Assembly (NCBI RefSeq): GCF_000172635.2
Contig: NC_018632.1
Span: 558,001 to 622,000, forward strand
Reading direction: 5' to 3'
Origin: Alteromonas macleodii ATCC 27126
Lineage (GTDB): Bacteria; Pseudomonadota; Gammaproteobacteria; Enterobacterales; Alteromonadaceae
DNA length: 64,000 bases
Shown piece after piece: positions 28,139 through 36,165 of this stretch; position 1 is the first letter of the stretch; each line of letters opens with the position of its first letter. The notes beneath the pieces are model-generated. The model made no database searches. It saw nothing but the letters and a program-made list of their open reading frames with translations, and had not been told where the DNA came from. The position numbers and the translations under genes were made by a program.

Positions 28139-29512
28139 ATGACGGCAGTTAAAATTCGGCAAGAAGACATCATTGCTTGTACACCCGTAGAAAGCAAAAA
28201 AATCTATATCCGTGAGGAAACTGGGCACTTTCAAAAAATACGTCGATACTTGAATGTAGTATTAGTGACGCTGTTTGTTGCGCTCCCCTTTATTCAATAC
28301 CAAGGACAGCAGGCGATTTTGTTTGATGTGGGGCGTCAAACCCTCACGCTTTTTACATGGGTGTTGTATCCACAAGACCTCATGATTTTTGCCTTTCTGT
28401 TTATTCTTGCGGCTTTTGTTTTGTTTTTAGTCACCCGTCATTACGGGCGAGTATGGTGTGGCTTTACTTGCCCTCAAACCGTATGGACTCTCGCTTTCAA
28501 TTGGGTAGAGCGCCGTATTGAAGGTACGCACAATCAAAGCAAGGCTTTAGATAAGCAGCCTAGCTCACTAACAAAAGTAGTCGTAAAGGGGGCAAAACAC
28601 AGTGCATGGTTGGTATTGAGCCTTATTACTGCGCTGGTTTTTATGTCTTATTTCTATCCGGCATCTCGTCTATATACGGAGTTTTTTACGTTCTCTGCGC
28701 CTGCGTTAATTTCAGGCTGGACAATGTTCTTTGCCGTTTGCACTTATGCCAATGCCGGTTGGCTTCGAGAGAAAATGTGCACGCACATGTGCCCCTATTC
28801 TCGCTTTCAAGCTGCGATGTTTGATAACAGTACGTCATTGGTTACTTACAACGAAACCAGAGGAGAAAGTCGCGGACCAAGGAAGCGTTTTTCACAGCAC
28901 AAAGACTTGGGCGATTGTGTGGATTGTAATTTATGCGTTCAAGTCTGCCCAGCAGGCATCGATATTCGTGAAGGAATTCAGTACGAGTGCATTAACTGTG
29001 GCCTGTGTATTGACGCATGCGACAAGGTCATGGCCAAATTTGGCTATCCACTCAAACTTATCAATTTTTCGCGAGCCGGCAGAAATTCGGGGCGTAAATT
29101 CACTAACTATCTTTACGGCGCCGCAATCATTGCCATACTGCTCGCAATGGGCGAGTGGGCTATCGACAGGCAGGACTTCGAAGCTTCAATTAGCCGTGAC
29201 CGCAACGCGCTTTACAGAGAGAACAACGCGGGACACATTGAAAACACTTATACGTTAACCGTTTTAAATAAATCCCGCGTGGCCAAAACCTATGAAATTG
29301 CTATAGAAACGCCATCAGATATGCAGCTTATTAACGTACCGACTATAAACGTAGCACCAGGCGAAAAGCGAAATGTGCCGTTTTCAGTTGAAGCATTGTC
29401 GCCAATGGCTAATACCATGCAATCTGTTAGCTTTGTTATTATCGATAAATCTACCAACAGTGTGATTGGCAATGAAGTGATGTTCTATTCAGGGAATAAC
29501 AGGCAAATGTAG
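28139..29512 (+). CDS. ccoG: Cytochrome oxidase accessory protein CcoG
   Basis: CcoG (RdxA/FixG) is a membrane iron-sulfur protein needed for cbb3-oxidase assembly; family work links it to copper reduction. The 457 residues show about five membrane helices, a cysteine-rich cytoplasmic loop (VWCGFTCPQTVW, REKMCTHMCPYSRFQ), a double 4Fe-4S motif (CVDCNLCVQVCPAG and CINCGLCIDACDK) near 258-302, and a C-terminal Ig-like domain (about 345-457). ccoNOPQ and ccoI are not in the window, so the gene is separated from the oxidase operon here. GGAG precedes the ATG. Confidence 0.94.
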   Translation: MTAVKIRQEDIIACTPVESKKIYIREETGHFQKIRRYLNVVLVTLFVALPFIQYQGQQAILFDVGRQTLTLFTWVLYPQDLMIFAFLFILAAFVLFLVTRHYGRVWCGFTCPQTVWTLAFNWVERRIEGTHNQSKALDKQPSSLTKVVVKGAKHSAWLVLSLITALVFMSYFYPASRLYTEFFTFSAPALISGWTMFFAVCTYANAGWLREKMCTHMCPYSRFQAAMFDNSTSLVTYNETRGESRGPRKRFSQHKDLGDCVDCNLCVQVCPAGIDIREGIQYECINCGLCIDACDKVMAKFGYPLKLINFSRAGRNSGRKFTNYLYGAAIIAILLAMGEWAIDRQDFEASISRDRNALYRENNAGHIENTYTLTVLNKSRVAKTYEIAIETPSDMQLINVPTINVAPGEKRNVPFSVEALSPMANTMQSVSFVIIDKSTNSVIGNEVMFYSGNNRQM

Positions 29513-29519
29513 ATGAAAC

Positions 29520-30524
29520 TTACTCTACTACTTCTACCTGGTAGCGCCCGGTCACAATGTTGCGCTCTGTATCTTCGGATACTTGCCCGAAAGGAATGAG
29601 TGCCGGACCCGTAGGATCATAGAGCACGTAAACGTCGCCATCGTGCTCTATGGTTCGGTCATCTGCCATGGGGGTTAATGCAATTCCAAGCAAGGCATGG
29701 TTGGGCAGGTAAAGTACAATCATCTTTGTAGTGGGTAAAAAAGCTCTTACCATTGAAGACGCTAACACTGCTTTACTGTCACAGTCCCCTAGGTTCTGCA
29801 TAAGCACACTTATGGGCGGCGCATACCCAGAGCCATTACTCACTACTCTATCTTCTAACGTGTCGTAAGGGATGCTTTGCAGCCAACTGAGAATTAAAGA
29901 AAAATAGGCTCTAGAATCTGACTCAGACGCAACTTTCTCGTAAAACGCTTGAGAAACGGACACCAAAGGTTTTACTGACTCAGAGATGTAACGCAGGTGA
30001 TCTGGCTTTATGGCACTTTGGTTAAATATGGTCGTAAAGCGCGTGAAGTAATGTTCATGCAAGTAGCTATCGTAAGCGTTTTGCTGTACGTCACGTAAAT
30101 GCGCTTGAACGTCTTCTATTTTCTCTTCGTCAGTCCCCGACACTTTAATATTAATGGCTTCTCTCAAGGGCTTGATTGTTATTTTTGCGTCCTTGGGGTC
30201 GATAGCCTTTGCTGCTTTGGTCAACGCAACAGTCACGTGTCGCTGTGCTATTTTGGGCTTATAATTAGTTTGCCTGAGCGGCAAGTCTTCAATTGACTCA
30301 AAGGGAATTTCAAACCTGAGGTTATGTCGCTGCTTCGCACCGTCAATCCATTCGTAATAGAACTGCATGCCGGTATCAGTCTTCTTTCTTTTGAACTCGA
30401 GTTGTTCAGAAAGCGCATGCTGAACATGGAAAACCACAGGGATCGTAGCGAGACCAAGGTATCTCGTTACCTTGCTAATAAAGCGCCAAATGTTCTTTTT
30501 TTTCGAGGAAGTATGAAGCTTCAT
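29520..30524 (-). CDS. Exported transglutaminase-like cysteine protein
   Basis: A 334-residue protein with a basic N-terminus and one hydrophobic segment (YLGLATIPVVFHVQHALS) that could be a signal peptide. The C-terminal part has a transglutaminase-like triad: C248 in NLGDCDSKAVL, H276 in LPNHALLGI and D303 in VLYDPTGP. GDCDSKA is typical of the bacterial transglutaminase-like cysteine peptidase fold. The middle (140-230) is helical. Function and substrate are unknown. It converges with ccoG (gap 7 bases) and lies downstream of the halogenase gene behind a strong hairpin. Confidence 0.7.
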   Translation of the reverse strand: MKLHTSSKKKNIWRFISKVTRYLGLATIPVVFHVQHALSEQLEFKRKKTDTGMQFYYEWIDGAKQRHNLRFEIPFESIEDLPLRQTNYKPKIAQRHVTVALTKAAKAIDPKDAKITIKPLREAINIKVSGTDEEKIEDVQAHLRDVQQNAYDSYLHEHYFTRFTTIFNQSAIKPDHLRYISESVKPLVSVSQAFYEKVASESDSRAYFSLILSWLQSIPYDTLEDRVVSNGSGYAPPISVLMQNLGDCDSKAVLASSMVRAFLPTTKMIVLYLPNHALLGIALTPMADDRTIEHDGDVYVLYDPTGPALIPFGQVSEDTERNIVTGRYQVEVVE

Positions 30525-30597
30525 TGTTATCGTGGGGTTAACTCAATAATTGATCACTCATTTTGTGAGTATGCGCGTGAAAATGAAAAAAACAAGG

Positions 30598-30661
30598 CAA
30601 AGGCTATTTTGAAGCCTTTGCTAGGGTAATGGGTCGTGCCGGCCCATTACCCTAGCAAAGG
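30598..30661. terminator. Large perfect hairpin with competing small hairpin
   Basis: A 19-bp perfect inverted repeat (30615-30633 with 30643-30661, loop 9) starts 11 bases after the halogenase stop on the minus strand. It has no T-run. The segment CCTTTG at 30615-30620 can instead pair with CAAAGG at 30598-30603 in an 8-bp hairpin (30598-30605 with 30613-30620). It is probably an RNA 3' end or processing barrier, possibly with two states. Confidence 0.6.
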
Positions 30662-30671
30662 GCAGTGAGCG

Positions 30672-32240
30672 TTAATAATGCATTGAGAGACCTTGGGATT
30701 GTGCTACTTGATTCAAAAACTGTCGATTAGTGGGTAAACCACTGAGTTGTTGCTGAATACTTTGTACATGTTTTGCGTAGGCGTGCCGCTGTTCAGGGGT
30801 GTGTAAATTAGCTTGATAGACATCATTGTACTGCGACCTGAATCCCATGCCGTATAGAACAAACAAATAGCTGGCAGCGGGGAACAATTCCTCACGAAGT
30901 TCAAAATCAGATGAAATAGGGCTGCGGCTTTTCCACAGGGTTAGCCAATCTTGTAACTGGGTGGAGCAGCTCTCTTGGTTCCGCATATCACGCCAGTAAG
31001 CAGAAGCTTCACGTTCACTCAACACATAATGAAGCTTTAGGAAGTCGACTATTCTTTCCCATTTTTTTTCAAAAGCCTGATTAAACTGTCGACCAGCCGC
31101 TTGGCATTCTTTATATGTTCTAGGCAGTTGTTTTGCTATATGGGTGGCAGATAATTCAATCATAACAAGCGCCGACGCTTCCAAAGGTTCTAGGAAGCCA
31201 GCGGATGTGCCGATGGCGACACAATTCTCTACCCAAAGCGTTTTACGGTAGCCCGGTGAGAATGTGATCTTTCTCGCTTTGCTAACATCCACATCAGCGG
31301 TTTTCTTGTCGTGCTTTAAGTAGGTCTCCAGTGTTGCTCTTGCTTCATCTTCACTGCAATGCGCCGAGCTATACACGTATCCCACACCTTTTCTCGAAGG
31401 CAAACCAATATCCCAAATCCAGCCACTGTCTTGAGCTGTTGAGTGTGTGGTAGAGGCAATATCAACTGAGCTGTCAACGTAGGGAGCTTGGATTGCGATA
31501 GCACTGTCGTTGGCCAGTACGTTGGAGCAAGATGTTAAGGGGACACCATAGTGCTGACCAATTAACCTTGCCGCAAAGCCTGTACAATCTATGAATAGAT
31601 CACCAGTAATATTACCGTGTTCACGACCCACTATTGCAGCAATAGGTTCTGAAGATGAGCCAACCACATCATCCACATGATCCACAATATGTTGAACACC
31701 TAAAACCGTTGTCGCGTGCTTTTGAAGTAAGGCTGCAAACTTGTTTGCGTCAAGGTGATAACCATAGTTTGCAATGCCAGCATACGCAGGCGTTTGACGC
31801 TGCTTGGGGGCGAGGTGGTGGTCGCATAATGCGGCCTGGGAACATACGGCATGTGCAAAATCTTGCTCTGCTGCGTAGCTTTGCCACCATGCCGCAACGT
31901 CGCTTTCAAAGTACCTAAATGGCAGGCTGAAAGGGTGGTAGTACTGATGTTCAATGGTGTCTGAGCGCCAATTGTGAAAACTGGTACCCTGCTTAAAAGA
32001 CGCATTGCACTGGGCTAAAAAGGTTTCTTCACTGATACCAATTTTAAGAAGCGTACTGCGCATAGTAGGCCACGTCCCTTCGCCTACACCCAATATACTG
32101 ACATCTGGTGACTCAACTAAAGTGACACTAATATTGTCATCGTGCTTGTGCGTTACAGCGATGATTGAAGCGGTTAACCAGCCAGCGGCACCACCACCTA
32201 CAACAACAATACGACGAAGGGCGCTATTCGCTTGATGCAT
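30672..32240 (-). CDS. Tryptophan-halogenase-family flavoprotein
   Basis: A 522-residue flavin-dependent protein of the tryptophan halogenase family (PF04820 type). It has the FAD-binding GGGAAG at 15-20, GVGEGTWPTMR near 51-61, the lysine at the expected catalytic position (K83 in FKQGTSF), and GFLEPLEASALVMIE. The classical W-x-W-x-I-P motif is altered to WIWDIG (274-279), as often seen in marine members not tied to known halogenated products. Many such genes sit in sugar-uptake loci beside TonB receptors and LacI regulators; here only a LacI-type operator upstream hints at that. Halogenation is not proven. Confidence 0.85.
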   Translation of the reverse strand: MHQANSALRRIVVVGGGAAGWLTASIIAVTHKHDDNISVTLVESPDVSILGVGEGTWPTMRSTLLKIGISEETFLAQCNASFKQGTSFHNWRSDTIEHQYYHPFSLPFRYFESDVAAWWQSYAAEQDFAHAVCSQAALCDHHLAPKQRQTPAYAGIANYGYHLDANKFAALLQKHATTVLGVQHIVDHVDDVVGSSSEPIAAIVGREHGNITGDLFIDCTGFAARLIGQHYGVPLTSCSNVLANDSAIAIQAPYVDSSVDIASTTHSTAQDSGWIWDIGLPSRKGVGYVYSSAHCSEDEARATLETYLKHDKKTADVDVSKARKITFSPGYRKTLWVENCVAIGTSAGFLEPLEASALVMIELSATHIAKQLPRTYKECQAAGRQFNQAFEKKWERIVDFLKLHYVLSEREASAYWRDMRNQESCSTQLQDWLTLWKSRSPISSDFELREELFPAASYLFVLYGMGFRSQYNDVYQANLHTPEQRHAYAKHVQSIQQQLSGLPTNRQFLNQVAQSQGLSMHY

Positions 32241-32325
32241 ATTTTTCCCAAAGCCTACTTTATGAAAACAAAATGTTAATGATTTGGTTTTTCTTAAATG
32301 TATATTAAATGGGACTTAAATGTAA

Positions 32326-32341
32326 GTGGAAACGTTTACAT
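32326..32341. promoter_or_regulatory. LacI-family-type operator
   Basis: The sequence GTGGAAACGTTTACAT is a near-palindrome around the central AAACGTTT, the core typical of LacI/GalR-family operators. It lies 86-101 bases before the halogenase start, a plausible promoter position. No LacI-family gene is in the window. Confidence 0.55.
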
Positions 32342-32524
32342 AATTAGTCGGTAGTCAGGAAATAGCGCAATTAACTACGAGTACAGGCAGCATTGTTTAC
32401 TGCCAATAATACACAGGGAAATTATTGGGGCAGATGTTGGTAGTCGGTTGGGAAATTGCGGCAGAGCAATGTTGAAGAGGAGGTAAGTCGAAGCCGACGT
32501 TCATAAACGGAAAGCTGGTACAGA

Positions 32525-32548
32525 GCCCCTTTATTTACACAAAGGGGC
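32525..32548 (-). terminator. Hairpin after cysG
   Basis: Perfect 8-bp stem GCCCCTTT/AAAGGGGC (32525-32532 with 32541-32548), loop 8, ten bases past the cysG stop. There is no T-run on the minus strand, so it may protect the RNA 3' end rather than terminate on its own. Confidence 0.5.
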
Positions 32549-32557
32549 AGGAAGGGA

Positions 32558-33940
32558 TTATTGGTACCAGTTTAGCTCGTCACGTAAACTAACAACTGAA
32601 CCGACGATAATAAGTGTAGGAGGCTGTAATTGCGCCTCTTCTTGCTTAGCCACAATATTGCTTAGCGTGCCTGTTAGTACCGCCTGCTTTTCGGTAGTCG
32701 CCGATTGAACTAAAGCGATAGGCGTATTGGCATCAAGACCGTGTTCAATGAGCTTTTCGCAGATAATCGGCAAGCCTGTCAAACCCATATAAAACACAGC
32801 GGTTTGATTCTTCTGTGCAAGGGCTGGCCAGTTGAGGTCGATAGTGCCATTTTTTAGGTGACCGGTGGCAAATACCACGGATTGTGCGTGATCGCGGTGA
32901 GTTAGGGGAATACCCGCATAGCTAGATGCCCCGCTTGCTGCGGTAATGCCCGGCACAACCTGAAACTCAATACCGTGCTTAATGAGGGTTTGAATTTCTT
33001 CTCCACCGCGTCCAAATATGAATGGGTCGCCGCCTTTTAGACGCACTACGCGATTGCCTTTTTTGGCCTCATCAACCATTAGCTGGTTAATGTCGTCTTG
33101 AGGAAGCGTGTGATTGCTTTTGGCCTTACCCACGTAGATTTTCTCAGCGTCACGGCGTACAAGCTCAAGAATTTGCGGCGATACTAAGCGATCATAGACT
33201 ACCACGTCGGCCTTTTGCATTAAGCGCAAGGCGCGAAAGGTAAGAAGATCGGGGTCGCCAGGACCTGCTCCCACCAAATACACTTGCCCTTCTACTTTTT
33301 TGTCCTGAGCCGCGGCTTGCAGTGCTAATTCGAATGCATCATCGGCTTTGCTGTCTTGGCCCTTTTCTACCATTTCAGCAATGTCACCATCGAGCACGTC
33401 TTCCCAAAAGTATCGGCGAGCGGTAACGCCATTAAGCGTTTGTTTTACTTTTTCGCGGAATTTTTCAGAAAATGCGCCAAGTCGACTTAAGTTAGCAGGC
33501 AGTACAGTCTCTAACTTTTGACGTAAATAACGAAGCAAAACAGGCGCTACACCACCACTACTCATAGCAATAACGATAGGAGAGCGGTCAACAATAGAGG
33601 GGGTGATGAATTGGCAAAGCGGCGTATTGTCCACCACGTTCACCAACACTTTGTTAGCGCGTGCTAAGTCGTGAATATGTTGATTAACATCGCCTTTATC
33701 TGTGGCAATGAAGACCATATCTTTATGGGTGAGATCACTATTTTCAAACTCGCGTTCAATAAGTGTCACTTTCTCATTTTGCGCCAATTGCTTCACCGTA
33801 TCGCAAACCCAAGGCGCCACCACGGTGATGGTCGCAGGTGTCTTCATAATAAGCTCTAGCTTACGGGCAGCTACTTCACCAGCCCCAACAATTAGAACAT
33901 TGAGTTTTCTGGCGTCTAGGAATAACGGAAAGTAATCCAT
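32558..33940 (-). CDS. cysG: Siroheme synthase CysG
   Basis: CysG makes siroheme from uroporphyrinogen III in three steps: two methylations, NAD-dependent oxidation and iron insertion. The 460 residues show the N-terminal dehydrogenase/ferrochelatase half (NVLIVGAGEVAARKLELIM, VNVVDNTPLCQFITPSIVDR, AMSSGGVAPVLLRYLRQKLE) and the C-terminal SAM uroporphyrinogen methyltransferase (VYLVGAGPGDPDLLT, VVYDRLVSP, RLKGGDPFIFGRGGEE, VPGITAASGASSYAGIPLTHR). ATG at 33940 gives the family start MDYFPLF; the frame extends 18 codons further. Siroheme is used by sulfite and nitrite reductases, none of which is adjacent. Confidence 0.95.
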   Translation of the reverse strand: MDYFPLFLDARKLNVLIVGAGEVAARKLELIMKTPATITVVAPWVCDTVKQLAQNEKVTLIEREFENSDLTHKDMVFIATDKGDVNQHIHDLARANKVLVNVVDNTPLCQFITPSIVDRSPIVIAMSSGGVAPVLLRYLRQKLETVLPANLSRLGAFSEKFREKVKQTLNGVTARRYFWEDVLDGDIAEMVEKGQDSKADDAFELALQAAAQDKKVEGQVYLVGAGPGDPDLLTFRALRLMQKADVVVYDRLVSPQILELVRRDAEKIYVGKAKSNHTLPQDDINQLMVDEAKKGNRVVRLKGGDPFIFGRGGEEIQTLIKHGIEFQVVPGITAASGASSYAGIPLTHRDHAQSVVFATGHLKNGTIDLNWPALAQKNQTAVFYMGLTGLPIICEKLIEHGLDANTPIALVQSATTEKQAVLTGTLSNIVAKQEEAQLQPPTLIIVGSVVSLRDELNWYQ

Positions 33941-34021
33941 AAAGGTTTTCTTAGCTTCAAATACAAAAAAAGAACTGACACTATTTTGCGCCAATTCTTT
34001 TTAATTAGAAAACAACGAAAA

Positions 34022-34056
34022 CAGCCTTTATATTGCTATTAGTTATATAAAGGCTG
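34022..34056 (-). terminator. Hairpin after deaD
   Basis: Perfect 12-bp stem CAGCCTTTATAT/ATATAAAGGCTG (34022-34033 with 34045-34056), loop 11, fourteen bases after the deaD stop. On the minus strand it is followed by TGTTTTCGTTGTTTTC, a U-rich but interrupted tail. A likely though imperfect terminator. The 10-mer TATTGCTATT also occurs at 34031 and 34061. Confidence 0.6.
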
Positions 34057-34069
34057 AATGTATTGCTAT

Positions 34070-35860
34070 TCAGTTCTTACGCTTACGGTTTTCGCGATCT
34101 CCGCGATTAGGGCGGTCTTCACGATTGCCGCGAGGCGCTCTGTCACCACGGTTACCACGATCGCCACGACCTTTAGCCGGCGGTGTATCTGACCATTCGC
34201 GAATGTTTAAACGCTGACCAGCAACACGGGTGCCCTGTAGCGTATCGCGCGTTTCCTTAGGCATGCCTTCAGGAAGGTCTACCGTGCTGAAGTTGTCATA
34301 AATTTCGATAGCGCCAATGTGCTTCGAATTTATGTTTGCTTCATTAGCAATAGCGCCAACGATATTTCCAGGCTTCGCACCATGTACGTGACCTACTTCA
34401 ATGCGGAAGCGCTGCATGCCTTCTTCAGGCTTGCGGTTTCCACGAGGTACTCTTGGCTTTCTCTCACGACCATCACGGTCACGAGAGTTTCTCTCGCGGC
34501 TGTCGCGCTGAGGCTTGCTGTTAATATCTGGACGATCTGATTCTTTAAGAATTAACGGTTCGTCGCCTTGCGCAATTTTAAGCAGTGCCGCCATCAATAC
34601 TTCAGGGGACGCTTCGTTTTCTTCTTTAATCATCTCAACAATAGGCATTAGTGATTCAATGCTATCGTCTTGGGTTGCTTCGGCAACTGATTGTTTGAAG
34701 CGGCTTAAACGTGTTTCATTAATTTCGCTAATTGAAGGAATTGGCATTGCTTCAATTGGCTGCTTGGTAGTTTTCTCGATAGAGAATAACAAGCGCTTTT
34801 CGCGATGAGAGATAAATAGGATCGCATCACCTTGACGACCAGCACGACCAGTGCGGCCGATACGGTGTACGTAAGATTCACTGTCGTACGGGATATCGTA
34901 GTTGATAACGTGGCTTACACGCTCAACGTCAAGACCACGGGCTACTACGTCAGTAGCTACAAGAATGTCGATTTTACCCTGTTTAAGTTTTTCAACAGTG
35001 CGCTCACGAGCAGCCTGAGGAATATCACCGTTTAGTGGTTCTACGTCGTAACCACGAGCAGAGAGTTTATCTGCTAGTTCAACCGTAGCGGTTTTCGTAC
35101 GTACGAATATGATCATACCGTCGAACACTTCCACTTCCATGATACGCGTTAGCGCTTCAAGCTTGTGGTGTGGTGCAATTTGGCAATAACGCTGGCGAAT
35201 GGTGCTAGCTGTACTTACCTTAGACGCAATTTTAACGTGCTTAGGGTCTTTCAAGTATCGCTGAGTAATCTTCTTAATTGGGCCAGGCATAGTTGCCGAG
35301 AACAGTGCGGTTTGGCGCTCTTCTGGTGCGTGGCTAAGAATAAGTTCAACGTCATCGATAAAGCCCATACGAAGCATTTCGTCAGCTTCGTCTAGCACTA
35401 AGAACTTAAGTTCGCTTAAGTCTAGCGTTTTGCGCTTAATGTGGTCGATGATACGGCCTGGTGTACCTACAACAACCTGAACGCCGCGCTTAAGCTGGCG
35501 AATTTGGTTGTCGTACGACTGACCGCCGTATACTGGAAGTACTTTAATTTTTTGACTAAAGCTCGCATAAACCTGAAACGCCTCTGCAACCTGAATAGCT
35601 AGTTCACGGGTTGGGGCCAATACCAGTAATTGCGGCTTACGTTCTTCAGGATCGATATTTGCCAACATGGGCAGGGCAAACGCAGCGGTTTTTCCTGTCC
35701 CTGTCTGTGCCTGACCGAGTAAATCGTGCCCTTCAAGTAAAAGAGGAATACTCTCAGCTTGAATAGGAGACGGTTTCTCGTAGCCAACTTTTTCAAGGGC
35801 TTGTAAGATAGGTTCTGGTAAATTGAGGTCTTTAAATGTCATGTCGACAGTTGTGGTCAT
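34070..35860 (-). CDS. deaD: DEAD-box RNA helicase DeaD/CsdA
   Basis: A cold-shock type DEAD-box helicase that unwinds rRNA and mRNA structures. The 596 residues hold motif Q (FKDLNLPEPILQALEKVGYEKPSPIQ), Walker A (AQTGTGKTAAF), DEAD (LVLDEADEML), SAT, the C-domain motifs (VATDVVARGLDV, YVHRIGRTGRAGR), and a DbpA-like RNA-binding domain near 475-550 (MQRFRIEVGHVHGAKPGNIVGAIANEANINSKHIG, read in two parts). The tail is rich in Arg, Gly, Asp and Asn (RGDRGNRGDRAPRGN), typical of CsdA. The SD AGGA lies before ATG 35860. Confidence 0.95.
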   Translation of the reverse strand: MTTTVDMTFKDLNLPEPILQALEKVGYEKPSPIQAESIPLLLEGHDLLGQAQTGTGKTAAFALPMLANIDPEERKPQLLVLAPTRELAIQVAEAFQVYASFSQKIKVLPVYGGQSYDNQIRQLKRGVQVVVGTPGRIIDHIKRKTLDLSELKFLVLDEADEMLRMGFIDDVELILSHAPEERQTALFSATMPGPIKKITQRYLKDPKHVKIASKVSTASTIRQRYCQIAPHHKLEALTRIMEVEVFDGMIIFVRTKTATVELADKLSARGYDVEPLNGDIPQAARERTVEKLKQGKIDILVATDVVARGLDVERVSHVINYDIPYDSESYVHRIGRTGRAGRQGDAILFISHREKRLLFSIEKTTKQPIEAMPIPSISEINETRLSRFKQSVAEATQDDSIESLMPIVEMIKEENEASPEVLMAALLKIAQGDEPLILKESDRPDINSKPQRDSRERNSRDRDGRERKPRVPRGNRKPEEGMQRFRIEVGHVHGAKPGNIVGAIANEANINSKHIGAIEIYDNFSTVDLPEGMPKETRDTLQGTRVAGQRLNIREWSDTPPAKGRGDRGNRGDRAPRGNREDRPNRGDRENRKRKN

Positions 35861-36165
35861 TAAGGATCCTGGTGCATTAAGTAAGGAGGGTGCGGCATAC
35901 GATTAAACCGTACTTTTTCGGTTTATTATCGCAAGACGCTATACAGCGATGAACTGGCCTTTCGGGCGAGTTTATGAAGCGTATTCGTAGCGTATTTCGC
36001 GATATGCTTGCCAGCAGTGTTGCAAAAAACCATATTATATTCGAATAATGGCAAGGTTGCCACGAAATTGCACAGTTTAGATGAAATAATAGACAGTAAA
36101 CCATGCGCTATTTTCAATGTGTAGCGATGTGACAATAAAAAGTTGAGGTAGGGCAAGGAATTACA
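35861..36165. other. Divergent gap between deaD and the TPR gene
   Basis: A 305-base gap. It holds a 7-bp hairpin TAAACCG/CGGTTTA (35904-35910 with 35919-35925) in the deaD leader. Cold-shock helicase genes often have long structured leaders, so this fits but is not proof. No gene is supported here. Confidence 0.45.

Larger units (their letters stand above)
32241..32557. other. Gap between cysG and the halogenase gene
   Basis: A 317-base gap between two minus-strand genes. It contains the cysG-distal 8-bp hairpin at 32525-32548 and the LacI-type operator at 32326-32341 near the halogenase start, listed separately. The middle (about 32350-32520) shows no open frame or repeat that I can support. 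Confidence 0.45.
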
